From: JAMHWF01 sp048500255
GTDB lineage: Bacteria > Pseudomonadota > Gammaproteobacteria > Burkholderiales > Burkholderiaceae_C
DNA: 64,000 nt
Direction of reading: 5' to 3'
NCBI GenBank assembly: GCA_048500255.1
Contig: JASNYH010000003.1
Span: 310,001-374,000 of the forward strand
Made by a program: the position numbers and the translations under genes. Of this stretch, positions 47,228 to 57,198 are shown piece after piece; the first letter of the stretch is position 1, and every line of letters starts with the position of its first letter. The notes beneath the pieces are model-generated. The model was given only the letters and a program-made list of their open reading frames with translations. It searched no databases and had not been told where the DNA came from.

Positions 47228-48691
47228 ATGCAGAAAGTGATCGCCTTGTCGGCGGCGCCGTGGCGCCGCAGGTTGCTGCTCGCGTGCGCGGCCGTGGTCG
47301 TCGGCGCCACCCTCCACGCCGTCGCGCCGCCGGCGCTCGCCCAGGTGCGCGAGCTGCCCGACTTCCCCGATCTGGTCGAGCGGGTCGGCCCCGCCGTCGT
47401 CAACATCCGCACGACGGAGCGCGTGCGGGCCGTCGGCCCCGAGATGGACGAGGAGCTGCAGGAGTTCTTCCGCCGCTTCGGCATCCCGATGCCGGGCCAG
47501 CGCCCCGACGGCCGGCGCGGGCCTCGCCCCGGCGACGAGGAGCCGCGTCAGCGCGGCGTGGGCTCCGGCTTCATCCTCAGCAGCGACGGCTTCGTGCTGA
47601 CCAATGCCCACGTCGTCGAGGGTTCCGACGAGGTGTTCGTGACGCTGACCGACAAGCGCGAGTTCAAGGCGCGCATCGTCGGCGCCGACAAGCGCACCGA
47701 CGTGGCCGTCGTGAAGATCGATTCGACCGGCCTGCCAGCGGTCAAGATCGGAGACGTCAACAAGTTGCGCGTCGGCGAGTGGGTCATGGCGATCGGCTCG
47801 CCGTTCGGCCTCGACAACACGGTCACGGCGGGCATCGTCAGCGCCAAGGGCCGTGACACGGGCGACTACCTGCCGTTCATCCAGACCGACGTCGCGATCA
47901 ACCCCGGCAACTCGGGCGGACCGCTGATCAACATGCGCGGCGAGGTCGTCGGCATCAACTCGCAGATCTACAGCCGCTCGGGCGGCTTCATGGGCATTTC
48001 GTTCGCGATCCCGATCGACGAGGCAACGCGCGTCGCCGACCAACTGCGCGCCAGCGGCCGTGTGATCCGCGGGCGCATCGGCGTGCAGATCGACCAAGTG
48101 ACCAAGGAGGTCGCCGAGTCGATCGGCCTGGGCAAGCCGGCGGGCGCGCTCGTGCGCAGCGTCGAGCCCGGCGGTCCGGCCGAGAAGGCGGGCTTCGAGG
48201 CCGGCGACATCATCACGCGCTTCGACGGCAAGACGATCGACAAGGCCGGCGACCTGCCGCGCATCGTCGGCGCCACCAAGCCCGGCACCAAGGCGACTGC
48301 GCAGGTATTCCGGCGCGGCAGCACGCGCGAGCTCAACGTCACGGTGGCCGAATTCGAGCCCGACAGGCCGCCGCGGCGCATCAGCGAGCGCGACCCGAAG
48401 GCGCCGCCCGTCGTCGCCGGCAGCTTCGGGCTGACGGTATCCGACCTGTCGGAGGCGCAGAAGCGCGAGCTCAAGCTCAAGGGCGGCGTGCGCGTCGATG
48501 CCGCCGAGGGGCCCGCTGCGCGCGCCGGCGTGCGCGAGGGCGACGTGATCCTCGCCATCGACAACATGGAGGTGACGAGCGCGCGGCAGTTCGAAGGTAT
48601 CGCGGCCAAGCTCGACAAGGCGCGCGCCGTCAGCGTCCTCGTGCGGCGCAACGAGTGGGTCAACTACCTCGTCATCCGGCCGACGCGCTGA
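47228..48691 (+). CDS. mucD: periplasmic serine protease MucD/DegP
   Basis: A 487-residue HtrA-family protease/chaperone. Signal peptide at residues 1-39 (cleaved near PPALAQ). The trypsin-like domain has His in TNAHVVEGSD, Asp in KRTDVAVVKID and Ser in NPGNSGGPLINM. Two PDZ domains follow (SVEPGGPAEKAGFEAGD and ARAGVREGDVILAID). It degrades misfolded envelope proteins. ATG at 47228 is the only start giving a correct signal peptide. Confidence 0.96.
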   Translation: MQKVIALSAAPWRRRLLLACAAVVVGATLHAVAPPALAQVRELPDFPDLVERVGPAVVNIRTTERVRAVGPEMDEELQEFFRRFGIPMPGQRPDGRRGPRPGDEEPRQRGVGSGFILSSDGFVLTNAHVVEGSDEVFVTLTDKREFKARIVGADKRTDVAVVKIDSTGLPAVKIGDVNKLRVGEWVMAIGSPFGLDNTVTAGIVSAKGRDTGDYLPFIQTDVAINPGNSGGPLINMRGEVVGINSQIYSRSGGFMGISFAIPIDEATRVADQLRASGRVIRGRIGVQIDQVTKEVAESIGLGKPAGALVRSVEPGGPAEKAGFEAGDIITRFDGKTIDKAGDLPRIVGATKPGTKATAQVFRRGSTRELNVTVAEFEPDRPPRRISERDPKAPPVVAGSFGLTVSDLSEAQKRELKLKGGVRVDAAEGPAARAGVREGDVILAIDNMEVTSARQFEGIAAKLDKARAVSVLVRRNEWVNYLVIRPTR

Positions 48692-48849
48692 CGTTGGGGC
48701 ATTGGGGTTTCCACTGATCGAGCGGCTCAACGATCGGCCGAGTCGGTCCTCTTGAGGCTATCCACAGCAGTTGGCTATTGCTCACTTGCGGCGCCGCTGG
48801 CCGGTACAGGGCAGAGCCGAAAATATCCCCAAACGGTCCACATCCATCA

Positions 48850-48858
48850 TGTGGATAA
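48850..48858 (-). promoter_or_regulatory. perfect DnaA box
   Basis: TGTGGATAA is the exact complement of the DnaA consensus TTATCCACA. A one-mismatch site (CTATCCACA) lies on the other strand at 48758-48766. Confidence 0.5.
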
Positions 48859-48918
48859 GCTGTTGATGAAAATCGATGTTGGCGAGGTGCAACGGGCGGA
48901 AATCAAGCAACGGCGCGG

Positions 48919-48946
48919 TTTCCAGCCCGGTCCTTTTGGCTACAAT
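48919..48946 (+). promoter_or_regulatory. sigma-70-type promoter of the candidate small RNA
   Basis: TTTCCA (48919-48924), 16-base spacer, TACAAT (48941-48946). The -10 matches consensus in five of six positions. Confidence 0.55.
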
Positions 48947-48951
48947 GAAAG

Positions 48952-49016
48952 CCCAACAAGCAGTTGCCATACGTTTTGTTGGAAGGCGCGTCAACGATTC
49001 GACGTGCCTTTTTTTT
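48952..49016 (+). ncRNA. candidate small RNA between mucD and lepA
   Basis: About 65 bases beginning six to seven bases after a TACAAT box. The 5' part forms a stem CCAACAA (48953-48959) with TTGTTGG (48976-48982), loop GCAGTTGCCATACGTT. The 3' part is a rho-independent terminator: AAGGCGCGTC with GACGTGCCTT (one G-U pair), eight-base loop and eight Ts. A complete promoter and terminator enclosing no ORF make an independent RNA likely. No known family recognised. It could also act as a leader ending before lepA. Confidence 0.6.
48983..49016 (+). terminator. intrinsic terminator
   Basis: Stem AAGGCGCGTC/GACGTGCCTT with loop AACGATTC, then eight Ts (49009-49016). It is the only hairpin with a T-run noticed in the window. 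Confidence 0.8.
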
Positions 49017-49120
49017 AGCCTCGGCACGGCGCTTTGCGCCGCAACGTCGACGCGCGACGCGAACTTGCGCTGCAGCGGCCCGGCCGTTGCGCACCCGGCG
49101 CGAGCGTCTCGGTAGTGTCC

Positions 49121-50929
<1,809 letters not shown>

Positions 50930-50934
50930 TATCG

Positions 50935-51900
50935 ATGGGTTCCCTGACCGCGTTGCTCTATGGCTGCCTGATCGTCTACAGCCTGGGCTGGTATCTAGGC
51001 AAATGGAGCGGCAACTTCTCGCTGCTGCTGTTCATGCTGACGCTCGTCACGTTCGGCTACTGGCTGGCCGAGCGGCTGCGGTTCCGGCCGCAACGCGAGG
51101 CAGCGGCGGCGGCGCTCGAGTCGCAGGATGCGGCACGCCGAGCGTCGCTGGCGCGCCAGGGCATCGAGCGCGTCGACGGCGACCTCGCCCGCGCGCGCCA
51201 AGCCGTGCTTGCCCAGCCGTGGTGGCTCGACTGGACGGCGGGGCTGTTCCCGGTGATCCTCGTCGTCTTCCTGCTGCGCTCGTTTCTGTTCGAGCCGTTC
51301 AAGATCCCTTCGGGATCGATGGTGCCGACGCTGCTCGTCGGCGACCTGATCCTGGTCAACAAGTACCACTACGGTGTGCGGCTGCCGGTGATCAACAAGA
51401 AGATCGTCGACAACCACGAGCCTCGGCCCGGCGACGTCGTAGTGTTCCGCTACCCCAAGGACACGAGCATCGACTACATCAAGCGCGTCGTCGGCGTGCC
51501 GGGCGACGAGGTGGCCTACCTGAACCAGCGCTTGCGCGTCAACGGCCAGCCGGTGCCGCTGCAGCCGCTGCCCGAATACTTCGACGAGGACCGCATCGTC
51601 TACTCGCCGCAGTTCAGCGAGCGGCTCGACGGCGTCGAGCACCGCATCCTTGTCGACCCGCAGCGTCCCACGTACCTCGGCGCCGGAGAACCCTTCCCGC
51701 ACAAGGAGAACTGCCGCTACAGTGCCGAGGGCGTGGTGTGCAAAGTGCCGCCGGGTCACTATTTCGTGATGGGCGACAACCGCGACAACTCGCAGGATTC
51801 GCGATACTGGGGCTTCGTGCCGGACGAGAACATCGTCGGGCGCGCTTTCCTGGTCTGGATGAATTTCGGCAACATCGGCCGCATCGGCTCGTTCCGCTAG
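50935..51900 (+). CDS. lepB: signal peptidase I
   Basis: A 321-residue inner membrane protease that removes signal peptides. Two membrane segments at the N-terminus (about 3-22 and 23-43) and one near 95-115. The catalytic Ser is in FKIPSGSMVPTLLVGD and the Lys in YIKRVVGVPGD; FVMGDNRDNSQDSRYWG is the third conserved box. Directly behind lepA, as in most proteobacteria. Confidence 0.96.
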   Translation: MGSLTALLYGCLIVYSLGWYLGKWSGNFSLLLFMLTLVTFGYWLAERLRFRPQREAAAAALESQDAARRASLARQGIERVDGDLARARQAVLAQPWWLDWTAGLFPVILVVFLLRSFLFEPFKIPSGSMVPTLLVGDLILVNKYHYGVRLPVINKKIVDNHEPRPGDVVVFRYPKDTSIDYIKRVVGVPGDEVAYLNQRLRVNGQPVPLQPLPEYFDEDRIVYSPQFSERLDGVEHRILVDPQRPTYLGAGEPFPHKENCRYSAEGVVCKVPPGHYFVMGDNRDNSQDSRYWGFVPDENIVGRAFLVWMNFGNIGRIGSFR

Positions 51901-51944
51901 GCGGGGCGGTCGGCAAAGCCGGGGCAGCAACGAGGAGCGACTTC

Positions 51945-52316
51945 ATGACGGGAGCCAAGGTCGGACCGCTCGCGCGCCAGCGCGGCATTTCGCTGATCGG
52001 ACTGCTGTTCTGGGCGGTGCTGATCGGCATCGTCGCCGTCGTCGCGCTGCGTGTCCTGCCCACCGTCAACGAATACCTGACGATTCAGCGCGCCGTCAAC
52101 AAGATCGCCTCCAGCGGTGCTACCACGGTGCCCGAGCTGCGCAACGCGTTCGACCGCCAGAAGGACATCGAATACTCGATCTCGAGCATCTCCGGCAAGG
52201 ACTTGAACATCACGAAGGAGAACGACCGCGTCGTGGTCCGCTTCGCCTACGACAAGGAAATCGAGCTTGCCGGCCCGGTCTTTCTGCTGATCAAGTACGA
52301 GGGCCGCTCGAACTGA
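51945..52316 (+). CDS. DUF4845 domain protein
   Basis: A 123-residue protein with one N-terminal membrane segment in a pilin-like context (RQRGISLIGLLFWAVLIGIVAVVALRV) followed by a small periplasmic domain (TIQRAVNKIASSGATTVPEL, then IEYSISSISGKDLNITKEND). This is the DUF4845 family, always found between lepB and rnc in betaproteobacteria. GAGGAG precedes the ATG. The RGISLIGLL start resembles type IV pilin signals but lacks the rest of a pilin. Function unknown. Confidence 0.88.
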   Translation: MTGAKVGPLARQRGISLIGLLFWAVLIGIVAVVALRVLPTVNEYLTIQRAVNKIASSGATTVPELRNAFDRQKDIEYSISSISGKDLNITKENDRVVVRFAYDKEIELAGPVFLLIKYEGRSN

Positions 52317-52367
52317 TTACGATGAGGTCCTGCCCGTGCGCCGGGCCCCGCTGCCGTCCCATCCCGC

Positions 52368-53072
52368 GTGAACGTCTCGCTTGACACCCTGCAGTCGCGC
52401 CTGGGGTATCGGTTCGCCGACGGGGCGCTGTTGCTGCGCGCGCTCACGCACCGAAGCTGGGGCGTCGAGCACAACGAGCGACTCGAGTTTCTCGGCGACG
52501 CCGTGCTGAGCCTGGCGGTGTCGAGTCAGCTGTTCGAGCGCTTCGCCGCCGGCGACGAGGGCGAGCTGACGCGGGTGCGCGCCCACCTCGTGCGCGAGGA
52601 CAGCCTGCACCGCGTCGCGGTCGCGCTCGGCCTGCCCGACGTGATCCGTCTGTCGGAGGGCGAGGCGCGTGGCGGCGGCGCGCAGCGCCCGTCGATCCTC
52701 GCCGACGCGCTCGAGGCTCTGATCGGCGCCGCGTTCGTCGACGGCGGCTACGAGACGGCGCAGGCCATCGTGCGGCGCCTGTTCGGCGACATCATCGCGA
52801 CGACCGACATCGAGACTTGGACCAAGGACGCCAAGACGGAGCTGCAGGAGTGGCTGCAGGCGCGCCGGCTGCCGGTGCCCGCGTACCGCATCGCCGCCAC
52901 GCGCGGCCAGGCGCATGCGCAGACCTTCGAAGTCGAGTGCGCCGTGCCGACGCTGGGCCTCACGCACACCGGCCAGGGCCGCTCGCGCCGCGCCGCCGAG
53001 CAGGAGGCGGCGCGCCGCATGCTCGACATGCTCAAGGCGAGCGACCGGCCCGACGGGCCGCTGCAATCGTAG
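52368..53072 (+). CDS. rnc: ribonuclease III
   Basis: A 234-residue double-strand-specific endonuclease for rRNA and mRNA processing. Metal-binding residues are in [15 protein letters not shown] and [18 protein letters not shown]; the dsRNA-binding domain covers about 155-225 ([20 protein letters not shown]). Start is GTG at 52368; the preceding bases have no strong ribosome binding site. The next gene, era, begins two bases after the stop. Confidence 0.95.
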   Translation: MNVSLDTLQSRLGYRFADGALLLRALTHRSWGVEHNERLEFLGDAVLSLAVSSQLFERFAAGDEGELTRVRAHLVREDSLHRVAVALGLPDVIRLSEGEARGGGAQRPSILADALEALIGAAFVDGGYETAQAIVRRLFGDIIATTDIETWTKDAKTELQEWLQARRLPVPAYRIAATRGQAHAQTFEVECAVPTLGLTHTGQGRSRRAAEQEAARRMLDMLKASDRPDGPLQS

Positions 53073-53074
53073 AC

Positions 53075-53995
53075 ATGACTGCGCCGATTCCGGCGGAGAC
53101 GTCTGCCGCCGCGGCCGCGCAGCGCTGCGGCCTCGTCGCCATCGTCGGGCGCCCCAACGTCGGCAAGTCGACGTTGATGAACGCGTTGGTCGGCCAGAAG
53201 ATCAGCATCACGTCGCGCAAGGCGCAGACGACGCGCCACCGCATTACGGGCGTGCGCACCGTCGACGACGCGCAGTTCGTCTTCGTCGACACGCCCGGTT
53301 TCCAGACCCAGCACACGGCAGCGCTCAACCGCACGCTCAACCGCACGGTGCGCGCCGCGCTCGACGACGTCGACGTCGTCCTGTTCGTCGTCGAGGCCGG
53401 GCGCTTCGGGCTCGACGACGCCAAGGTGCTGACGCTGCTGCCTTCGGCCAAGCCGGTTCTGCTGGTGGCCAACAAGCTCGACGCAGTGCGGCGCCGCGCC
53501 AGTCTCGCGCCGTGGCTCGAGGCCATGGCCGAGCGTCACGCCTTCGCGGAGTTCGTACCTCTGTCGGCGCGCAAGGCGGCCGACGTGCAGCGCCTGCTCG
53601 GCATCGTGCGGCCCTACCTGCCCGAGCAGCCGTGGCTGTACGACGAGGACGCGCTGACCGACCGCGACGAGCGCTTCCTCGCCGCCGAGATCATCCGCGA
53701 GAAGCTGTTCCGCCTGACCGGCGACGAGCTGCCGTACACGTCGACCGTCGTCGTCGAGAAGTTCGAAGAGGAAGCCTCGCTGCGCCGCATCTCGGCGGCC
53801 ATCGTCGTCGAGCGCGAGGCGCACAAGGGCATCGTGATCGGCGAAAAGGGCGAGCGGATCAAGCGCATCGGCACCGAGGCGCGCATCGAGCTCGAGCGGC
53901 TGTTCGACGGCAAGGTGTTCCTCGAGCTGTGGGTCAAGGTGCGCTCGGGCTGGGCCGACGACGCCGAGCACCTGCGCTCCTACGGCTACGAATAG
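53075..53995 (+). CDS. era: GTPase Era
   Basis: A 306-residue GTPase needed for 30S assembly. G1 [10 protein letters not shown]3 DTPGF and G4 NKLD are present, and the C-terminal KH domain has [18 protein letters not shown]. The extra N-terminal stretch (residues 1-18, Ala-rich) is a common extension in this order. Two bases behind rnc. Confidence 0.96.
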   Translation: MTAPIPAETSAAAAAQRCGLVAIVGRPNVGKSTLMNALVGQKISITSRKAQTTRHRITGVRTVDDAQFVFVDTPGFQTQHTAALNRTLNRTVRAALDDVDVVLFVVEAGRFGLDDAKVLTLLPSAKPVLLVANKLDAVRRRASLAPWLEAMAERHAFAEFVPLSARKAADVQRLLGIVRPYLPEQPWLYDEDALTDRDERFLAAEIIREKLFRLTGDELPYTSTVVVEKFEEEASLRRISAAIVVEREAHKGIVIGEKGERIKRIGTEARIELERLFDGKVFLELWVKVRSGWADDAEHLRSYGYE

Positions 53996-53999
53996 CGGC

Positions 54000-54800
54000 G
54001 TGGCGACCCGCACGCCGCGTGCGCCGGCGCAGCTCGAGGCCTACGTGCTGCACCGCTACGACTGGAGCGAGACCAGCCTCATCGTCGAGCTGTTCACGCG
54101 CGAGCTCGGGCGCATCGTCGTCGCCGCCAAAGGGGCCAAGCGGCCGCATTCGCAGCTGCGGCCGGTGCTGCTGCCGCTGCAGCGCCTGCACGTCGCGCTG
54201 GCGCGCAGCGTCGGCGGCGGCGACGCCGCGGCGTCCGAGGTGCAGACGCTGCGCGGCGCGGAATGGGCCGGCGGCCCGCCGATGCCGGGCGGCGCGACGC
54301 TCTTCGCCGGTTTCTACCTCAACGAGCTGCTGCTCAAGCTGCTGGCGCGCCACGATCCGCATCCGCTGCTGTTCGACGCCTACGCCGCCAGCATCGCCGC
54401 GCTGTCCGGGCGCGACGACTTCGTCCACGAGGCGGCGCTGCGCGCCTTCGAGCTGACGCTGCTGCGCGAGACCGGCGTGCTGCCCGAGCTGAGCGTGGCG
54501 ACACAGACGCAGCAGCCGCTGCATGCCGGGCGCGCCTATCGACTCGTGCCCGAGGTCGGTGTCGTCGATGCGCCCGGCGACGACGCGCCGGCCGTCGCCG
54601 GCGGGGTGCTGCTGCAACTGCAGGCGGCGCTCGAGCACGGCAGCACGCTCGCGCTGCAGCAGGCCTGCGCCACCGCGCTGCCGGCGCTCAAGGCGCAACT
54701 GCGCGGGCTGCTTCACTATCATCTGGGCGCTGCGCCGCTGCGCACGCGCAGCGTGATGCTCGACCTGCAGCGCCTGAACGACCCCCCCGCCGCCCGATGA
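54000..54800 (+). CDS. recO: DNA repair protein RecO
   Basis: A 266-residue protein. The N-terminal OB fold (LEAYVLHRYDWSETSLIVEL, IVVAAKGAKRPHSQLRPVLL) and the helical C-terminal part are typical. RecO loads RecA with RecR at gapped DNA. Zinc-finger cysteines seen in some homologues are absent. Start is GTG at 54000, four bases after era. Stop overlaps pdxJ. Confidence 0.93.
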   Translation: MATRTPRAPAQLEAYVLHRYDWSETSLIVELFTRELGRIVVAAKGAKRPHSQLRPVLLPLQRLHVALARSVGGGDAAASEVQTLRGAEWAGGPPMPGGATLFAGFYLNELLLKLLARHDPHPLLFDAYAASIAALSGRDDFVHEAALRAFELTLLRETGVLPELSVATQTQQPLHAGRAYRLVPEVGVVDAPGDDAPAVAGGVLLQLQAALEHGSTLALQQACATALPALKAQLRGLLHYHLGAAPLRTRSVMLDLQRLNDPPAAR

Positions 54801-55591
54801 ATCCGCTGATCGCCCCCGATGCCCGCGCGCAGGCGCAGCGCACGGCGTTGTCCGTCAACGTCAACAAGGTCGCGCTGCTGCGCAACACGCGCCACCTCGG
54901 CATACCGAGCGTGACGCGCGCCGCCGCGCTGGTGCTCGAAGCCGGCGCCCACGGCGTCACGGTGCATCCGCGGCCCGACGAGCGCCATATCCGCGCCGCC
55001 GACGTGCGCGAGCTCGCCGCGCTGCTGCGCCACGACTGGCCGGCGGCCGAATACAACATCGAGGGCAACCCCTTCCACAACCTGATGGACTTCGTGCGCG
55101 AGGTGCGGCCTACGCAGTGCACCTTCGTGCCCGACAGCGTCGGCCAGTTCACGTCGGACCACGGCTGGAACCTCGCCGTCGACGCCGAGCGCCTGGCGCC
55201 GCTCGTCGCCGAGGCGCGCGCGCTCGGCGTGCGCGTCAGCCTGTTCATGGACGCCGATGCCGCCGCGATGCGCCGGGCCGCCGAAGTCGGGGCCGACCGC
55301 GTCGAGCTCTACACCGAGCCCTATGCCGCGGCGCACGGCACTCCGCTCCAGGCCGAGACGCTGGCGCACTACGCGGGCGCCGCCGAGGCCGCGCTCGCCG
55401 CAGGCCTGGGCGTCAACGCCGGCCACGACCTGAACCGCGCCAACCTTGCCGATTTCCTGCGCTCCGTCCCGGGCGTCGCCGAGGTCTCGATCGGTCACGC
55501 GCTGATCGCCGACGCGCTCGAGCTCGGCTATGCCGAGACGGTGCGCGACTACCTGCGCTGCATCGCGCGCGCGCACGCGCCGGCGTCATGA
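54797..55591 (+). CDS. pdxJ: pyridoxine 5'-phosphate synthase
   Basis: A 264-residue TIM-barrel enzyme joining 1-deoxyxylulose-5-phosphate with 3-amino-2-oxopropyl phosphate. Signatures: [40 protein letters not shown] and [12 protein letters not shown] with [17 protein letters not shown] overlap with recO. The usual downstream partner acpS follows after a palindromic gap. Confidence 0.96.
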   Translation: MNPLIAPDARAQAQRTALSVNVNKVALLRNTRHLGIPSVTRAAALVLEAGAHGVTVHPRPDERHIRAADVRELAALLRHDWPAAEYNIEGNPFHNLMDFVREVRPTQCTFVPDSVGQFTSDHGWNLAVDAERLAPLVAEARALGVRVSLFMDADAAAMRRAAEVGADRVELYTEPYAAAHGTPLQAETLAHYAGAAEAALAAGLGVNAGHDLNRANLADFLRSVPGVAEVSIGHALIADALELGYAETVRDYLRCIARAHAPAS

Positions 55592-55640
55592 GAGACGGGT
55601 GGCTTCCGCGGGCCGAGCGCCGGCCCAAGTCGGCCCGCAT

Positions 55641-55680
55641 CCCTTCGGGGGATCGCCCAACGTACCCGTTGGGCGAAGGG
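55641..55680. repeat. extended palindrome in the pdxJ-acpS gap
   Basis: A perfect nine-base inverted repeat CGCCCAACG-tacc-CGTTGGGCG (55654-55675) is nested within CCCTT (55641-55645) and AAGGG (55676-55680). It ends five bases before the acpS ATG. It has the look of a REP-type intergenic palindrome; no other copy was noticed in the window. Confidence 0.55.
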
Positions 55681-55685
55681 TTGTC

Positions 55686-56090
55686 ATGATCCACGGCGTC
55701 GGCACCGACATCTGCGACATCCGGCGCATCGCGCGTGCCTTCGAGCGCCACGGAGAGCGCTTCGCCGAGCGCGTGCTCGGCCCCACGGAACTGACGGTCT
55801 TCCGGGCACGGCGCGCACGCGCGGCCACGCGCGGCCTGGCCTTCCTCGCCACGCGCTTCGCCGCCAAGGAGGCGTTCGCCAAGGCGATCGGCCTGGGCAT
55901 GCGCATGCCGATGACGTGGCGCGCCTGCGAGATCGTCAACGCCGCCAGCGGCAAGCCCGAGATCCGTCTGCACGGCGCGCTCGCCGACTGGTGCGCGGCG
56001 CGCGGACTCGCCGCGCAGGTCAGCGTCAGCGACGAGGCCGAGCAGGCCGTCGCCTTCGTCGTCGTCGAACGCCACGTCGCTACCTCATGA
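55686..56090 (+). CDS. acpS: holo-ACP synthase
   Basis: A 134-residue phosphopantetheinyl transferase that activates AcpP. It begins [20 protein letters not shown] (metal-binding Asp in GTDICD) and has [19 protein letters not shown] with the second metal ligand Glu. Stop overlaps nagZ by ATGA. The short distance from the palindrome puts its ribosome binding region inside the hairpin's 3' arm. Confidence 0.94.
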   Translation: MIHGVGTDICDIRRIARAFERHGERFAERVLGPTELTVFRARRARAATRGLAFLATRFAAKEAFAKAIGLGMRMPMTWRACEIVNAASGKPEIRLHGALADWCAARGLAAQVSVSDEAEQAVAFVVVERHVATS

Positions 56091-57160
56091 TGCAACCCCA
56101 TGCCCCTGTCGTTCTCGACGTCGCCGGCCTCGCGCTCGACGACGCCGATCGCCGTCGCCTGCGCCATCCGCTCACCGGCGGCCTGATCCTGTTCACGCGC
56201 AACTGGCGCGACCGTCGCCAGCTCACCGAGCTGACGGCCGAGATCAACTCGATCCGCCCCGACGTGCTGATCTGCATCGACCACGAGGGCGGGCGCGTGC
56301 AGCGCCTGCGCACCGACGGCTTCACGCACCTGCCGCCGATGCGAGCGCTCGGAGAGCTGTGGATGAACGACGGCCGGCGCGGCGCCGGTGCCGGCGCGAT
56401 GGCCGCGCTCGATGCGGCGACGGCCGCCGGCCACGTGCTCGGCGCCGAGCTGCGCGCCTGCGGCGTCGACCTGAGCTTCACGCCCGTGCTCGACCTTGAC
56501 CACGGCCCGAGCGGCGTGATCGGCGACCGCGCGTTCCACCGCGACCCCCGCGTCGTCGCAGCGCTGGCGCGCAGCCTGATGCTCGGCCTGCTGCAGGCCG
56601 GCATGGCCAACTGCGGCAAGCACTTCCCCGGCCACGGCCACGTGCGCGGCGACTCGCACCTCGAGGTGCCGGTCGACCGGCGCTCGCTCGACGCGATCCT
56701 GAACGACGACGCGCGGCCCTATGCGTGGCTGTCGACCGTGCTCGCCAGCGTGATGCCGGCGCACGTGATCTATCCGAAGGTCGATGCGCAGCCGGCCGGC
56801 TTCTCCGCGCGCTGGCTGCGCGGCATCCTGCGCAACGAGCTCGGCTTCGAGGGCGCCATCTTCAGCGATGACTTGAGCATGGAAGGCGCCAAGGTCGCCG
56901 GCAGCCATCTCGACGGCGCCGTCGCCGCGCTCAACGCGGGCTGCGACCTGGTGCTGCTGTGCAACCAGTCGCCGGGCGGCGGCGCGCCGCTCGACGCATT
57001 GCTGGACGGACTGCTCGACGCGCAGCGGCGCGGCCTGTGGCAACCCGACGCCGACAGCGAGGCGCGGCGCCTCGCGCTGCTGCCGCGCAGCCCGCCGCTG
57101 GCCTGGGACGAGCTGATGCACGACCCGGCCTACCAGCACGCGCTCGAACGCCTGCCGTAA
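56087..57160 (+). CDS. nagZ: beta-N-acetylhexosaminidase
   Basis: A 357-residue GH3 enzyme of peptidoglycan recycling that removes GlcNAc from anhydromuropeptides in the cytoplasm. Motifs: [22 protein letters not shown] and [14 protein letters not shown] (with the catalytic His/Asp pair loop), and [12 protein letters not shown] with the nucleophile Asp. No signal peptide, as expected. Last gene of the lepA to nagZ series. Confidence 0.95.
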   Translation: MMQPHAPVVLDVAGLALDDADRRRLRHPLTGGLILFTRNWRDRRQLTELTAEINSIRPDVLICIDHEGGRVQRLRTDGFTHLPPMRALGELWMNDGRRGAGAGAMAALDAATAAGHVLGAELRACGVDLSFTPVLDLDHGPSGVIGDRAFHRDPRVVAALARSLMLGLLQAGMANCGKHFPGHGHVRGDSHLEVPVDRRSLDAILNDDARPYAWLSTVLASVMPAHVIYPKVDAQPAGFSARWLRGILRNELGFEGAIFSDDLSMEGAKVAGSHLDGAVAALNAGCDLVLLCNQSPGGGAPLDALLDGLLDAQRRGLWQPDADSEARRLALLPRSPPLAWDELMHDPAYQHALERLP

Positions 57161-57187
57161 CCGCCGCCGCCCGCGGGCGGGCGGCCG
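57161..57187. terminator. GC-rich hairpin between nagZ and rne
   Basis: CGCCCG-CGGGCG core within a longer repeat of CCGCC/GGCGG bases between convergent genes. No T-run. Possible shared transcript end. Confidence 0.35.
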
Positions 57188-57198
57188 GCGGTGCAGCG

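Larger units (their letters stand above)
48692..49120. other. 429-base gap between mucD and lepA
   Basis: No protein gene is convincing here. It holds a CTATCCACA site (48758-48766), an inverted repeat TCCACAT-ccatc-ATGTGGA (48837-48855) that overlaps a perfect TGTGGATAA site (48850-48858), and a promoter-hairpin-hairpin-T-run unit (48919-49016) listed separately. The sequence is less GC-rich than its surroundings. Confidence 0.6.

Noticed and set aside
48752..49018. 88-codon frame across the mucD-lepA gap
   Set aside because: It crosses the DnaA-like sites, the promoter and the terminator stem, has no family features and ends in the T-run.
51945..52316. Type IV pilin-like protein
   Set aside because: Only the N-terminal RGISLIGLL resembles a pilin signal; the rest matches DUF4845 and the gene context is lepB-rnc.
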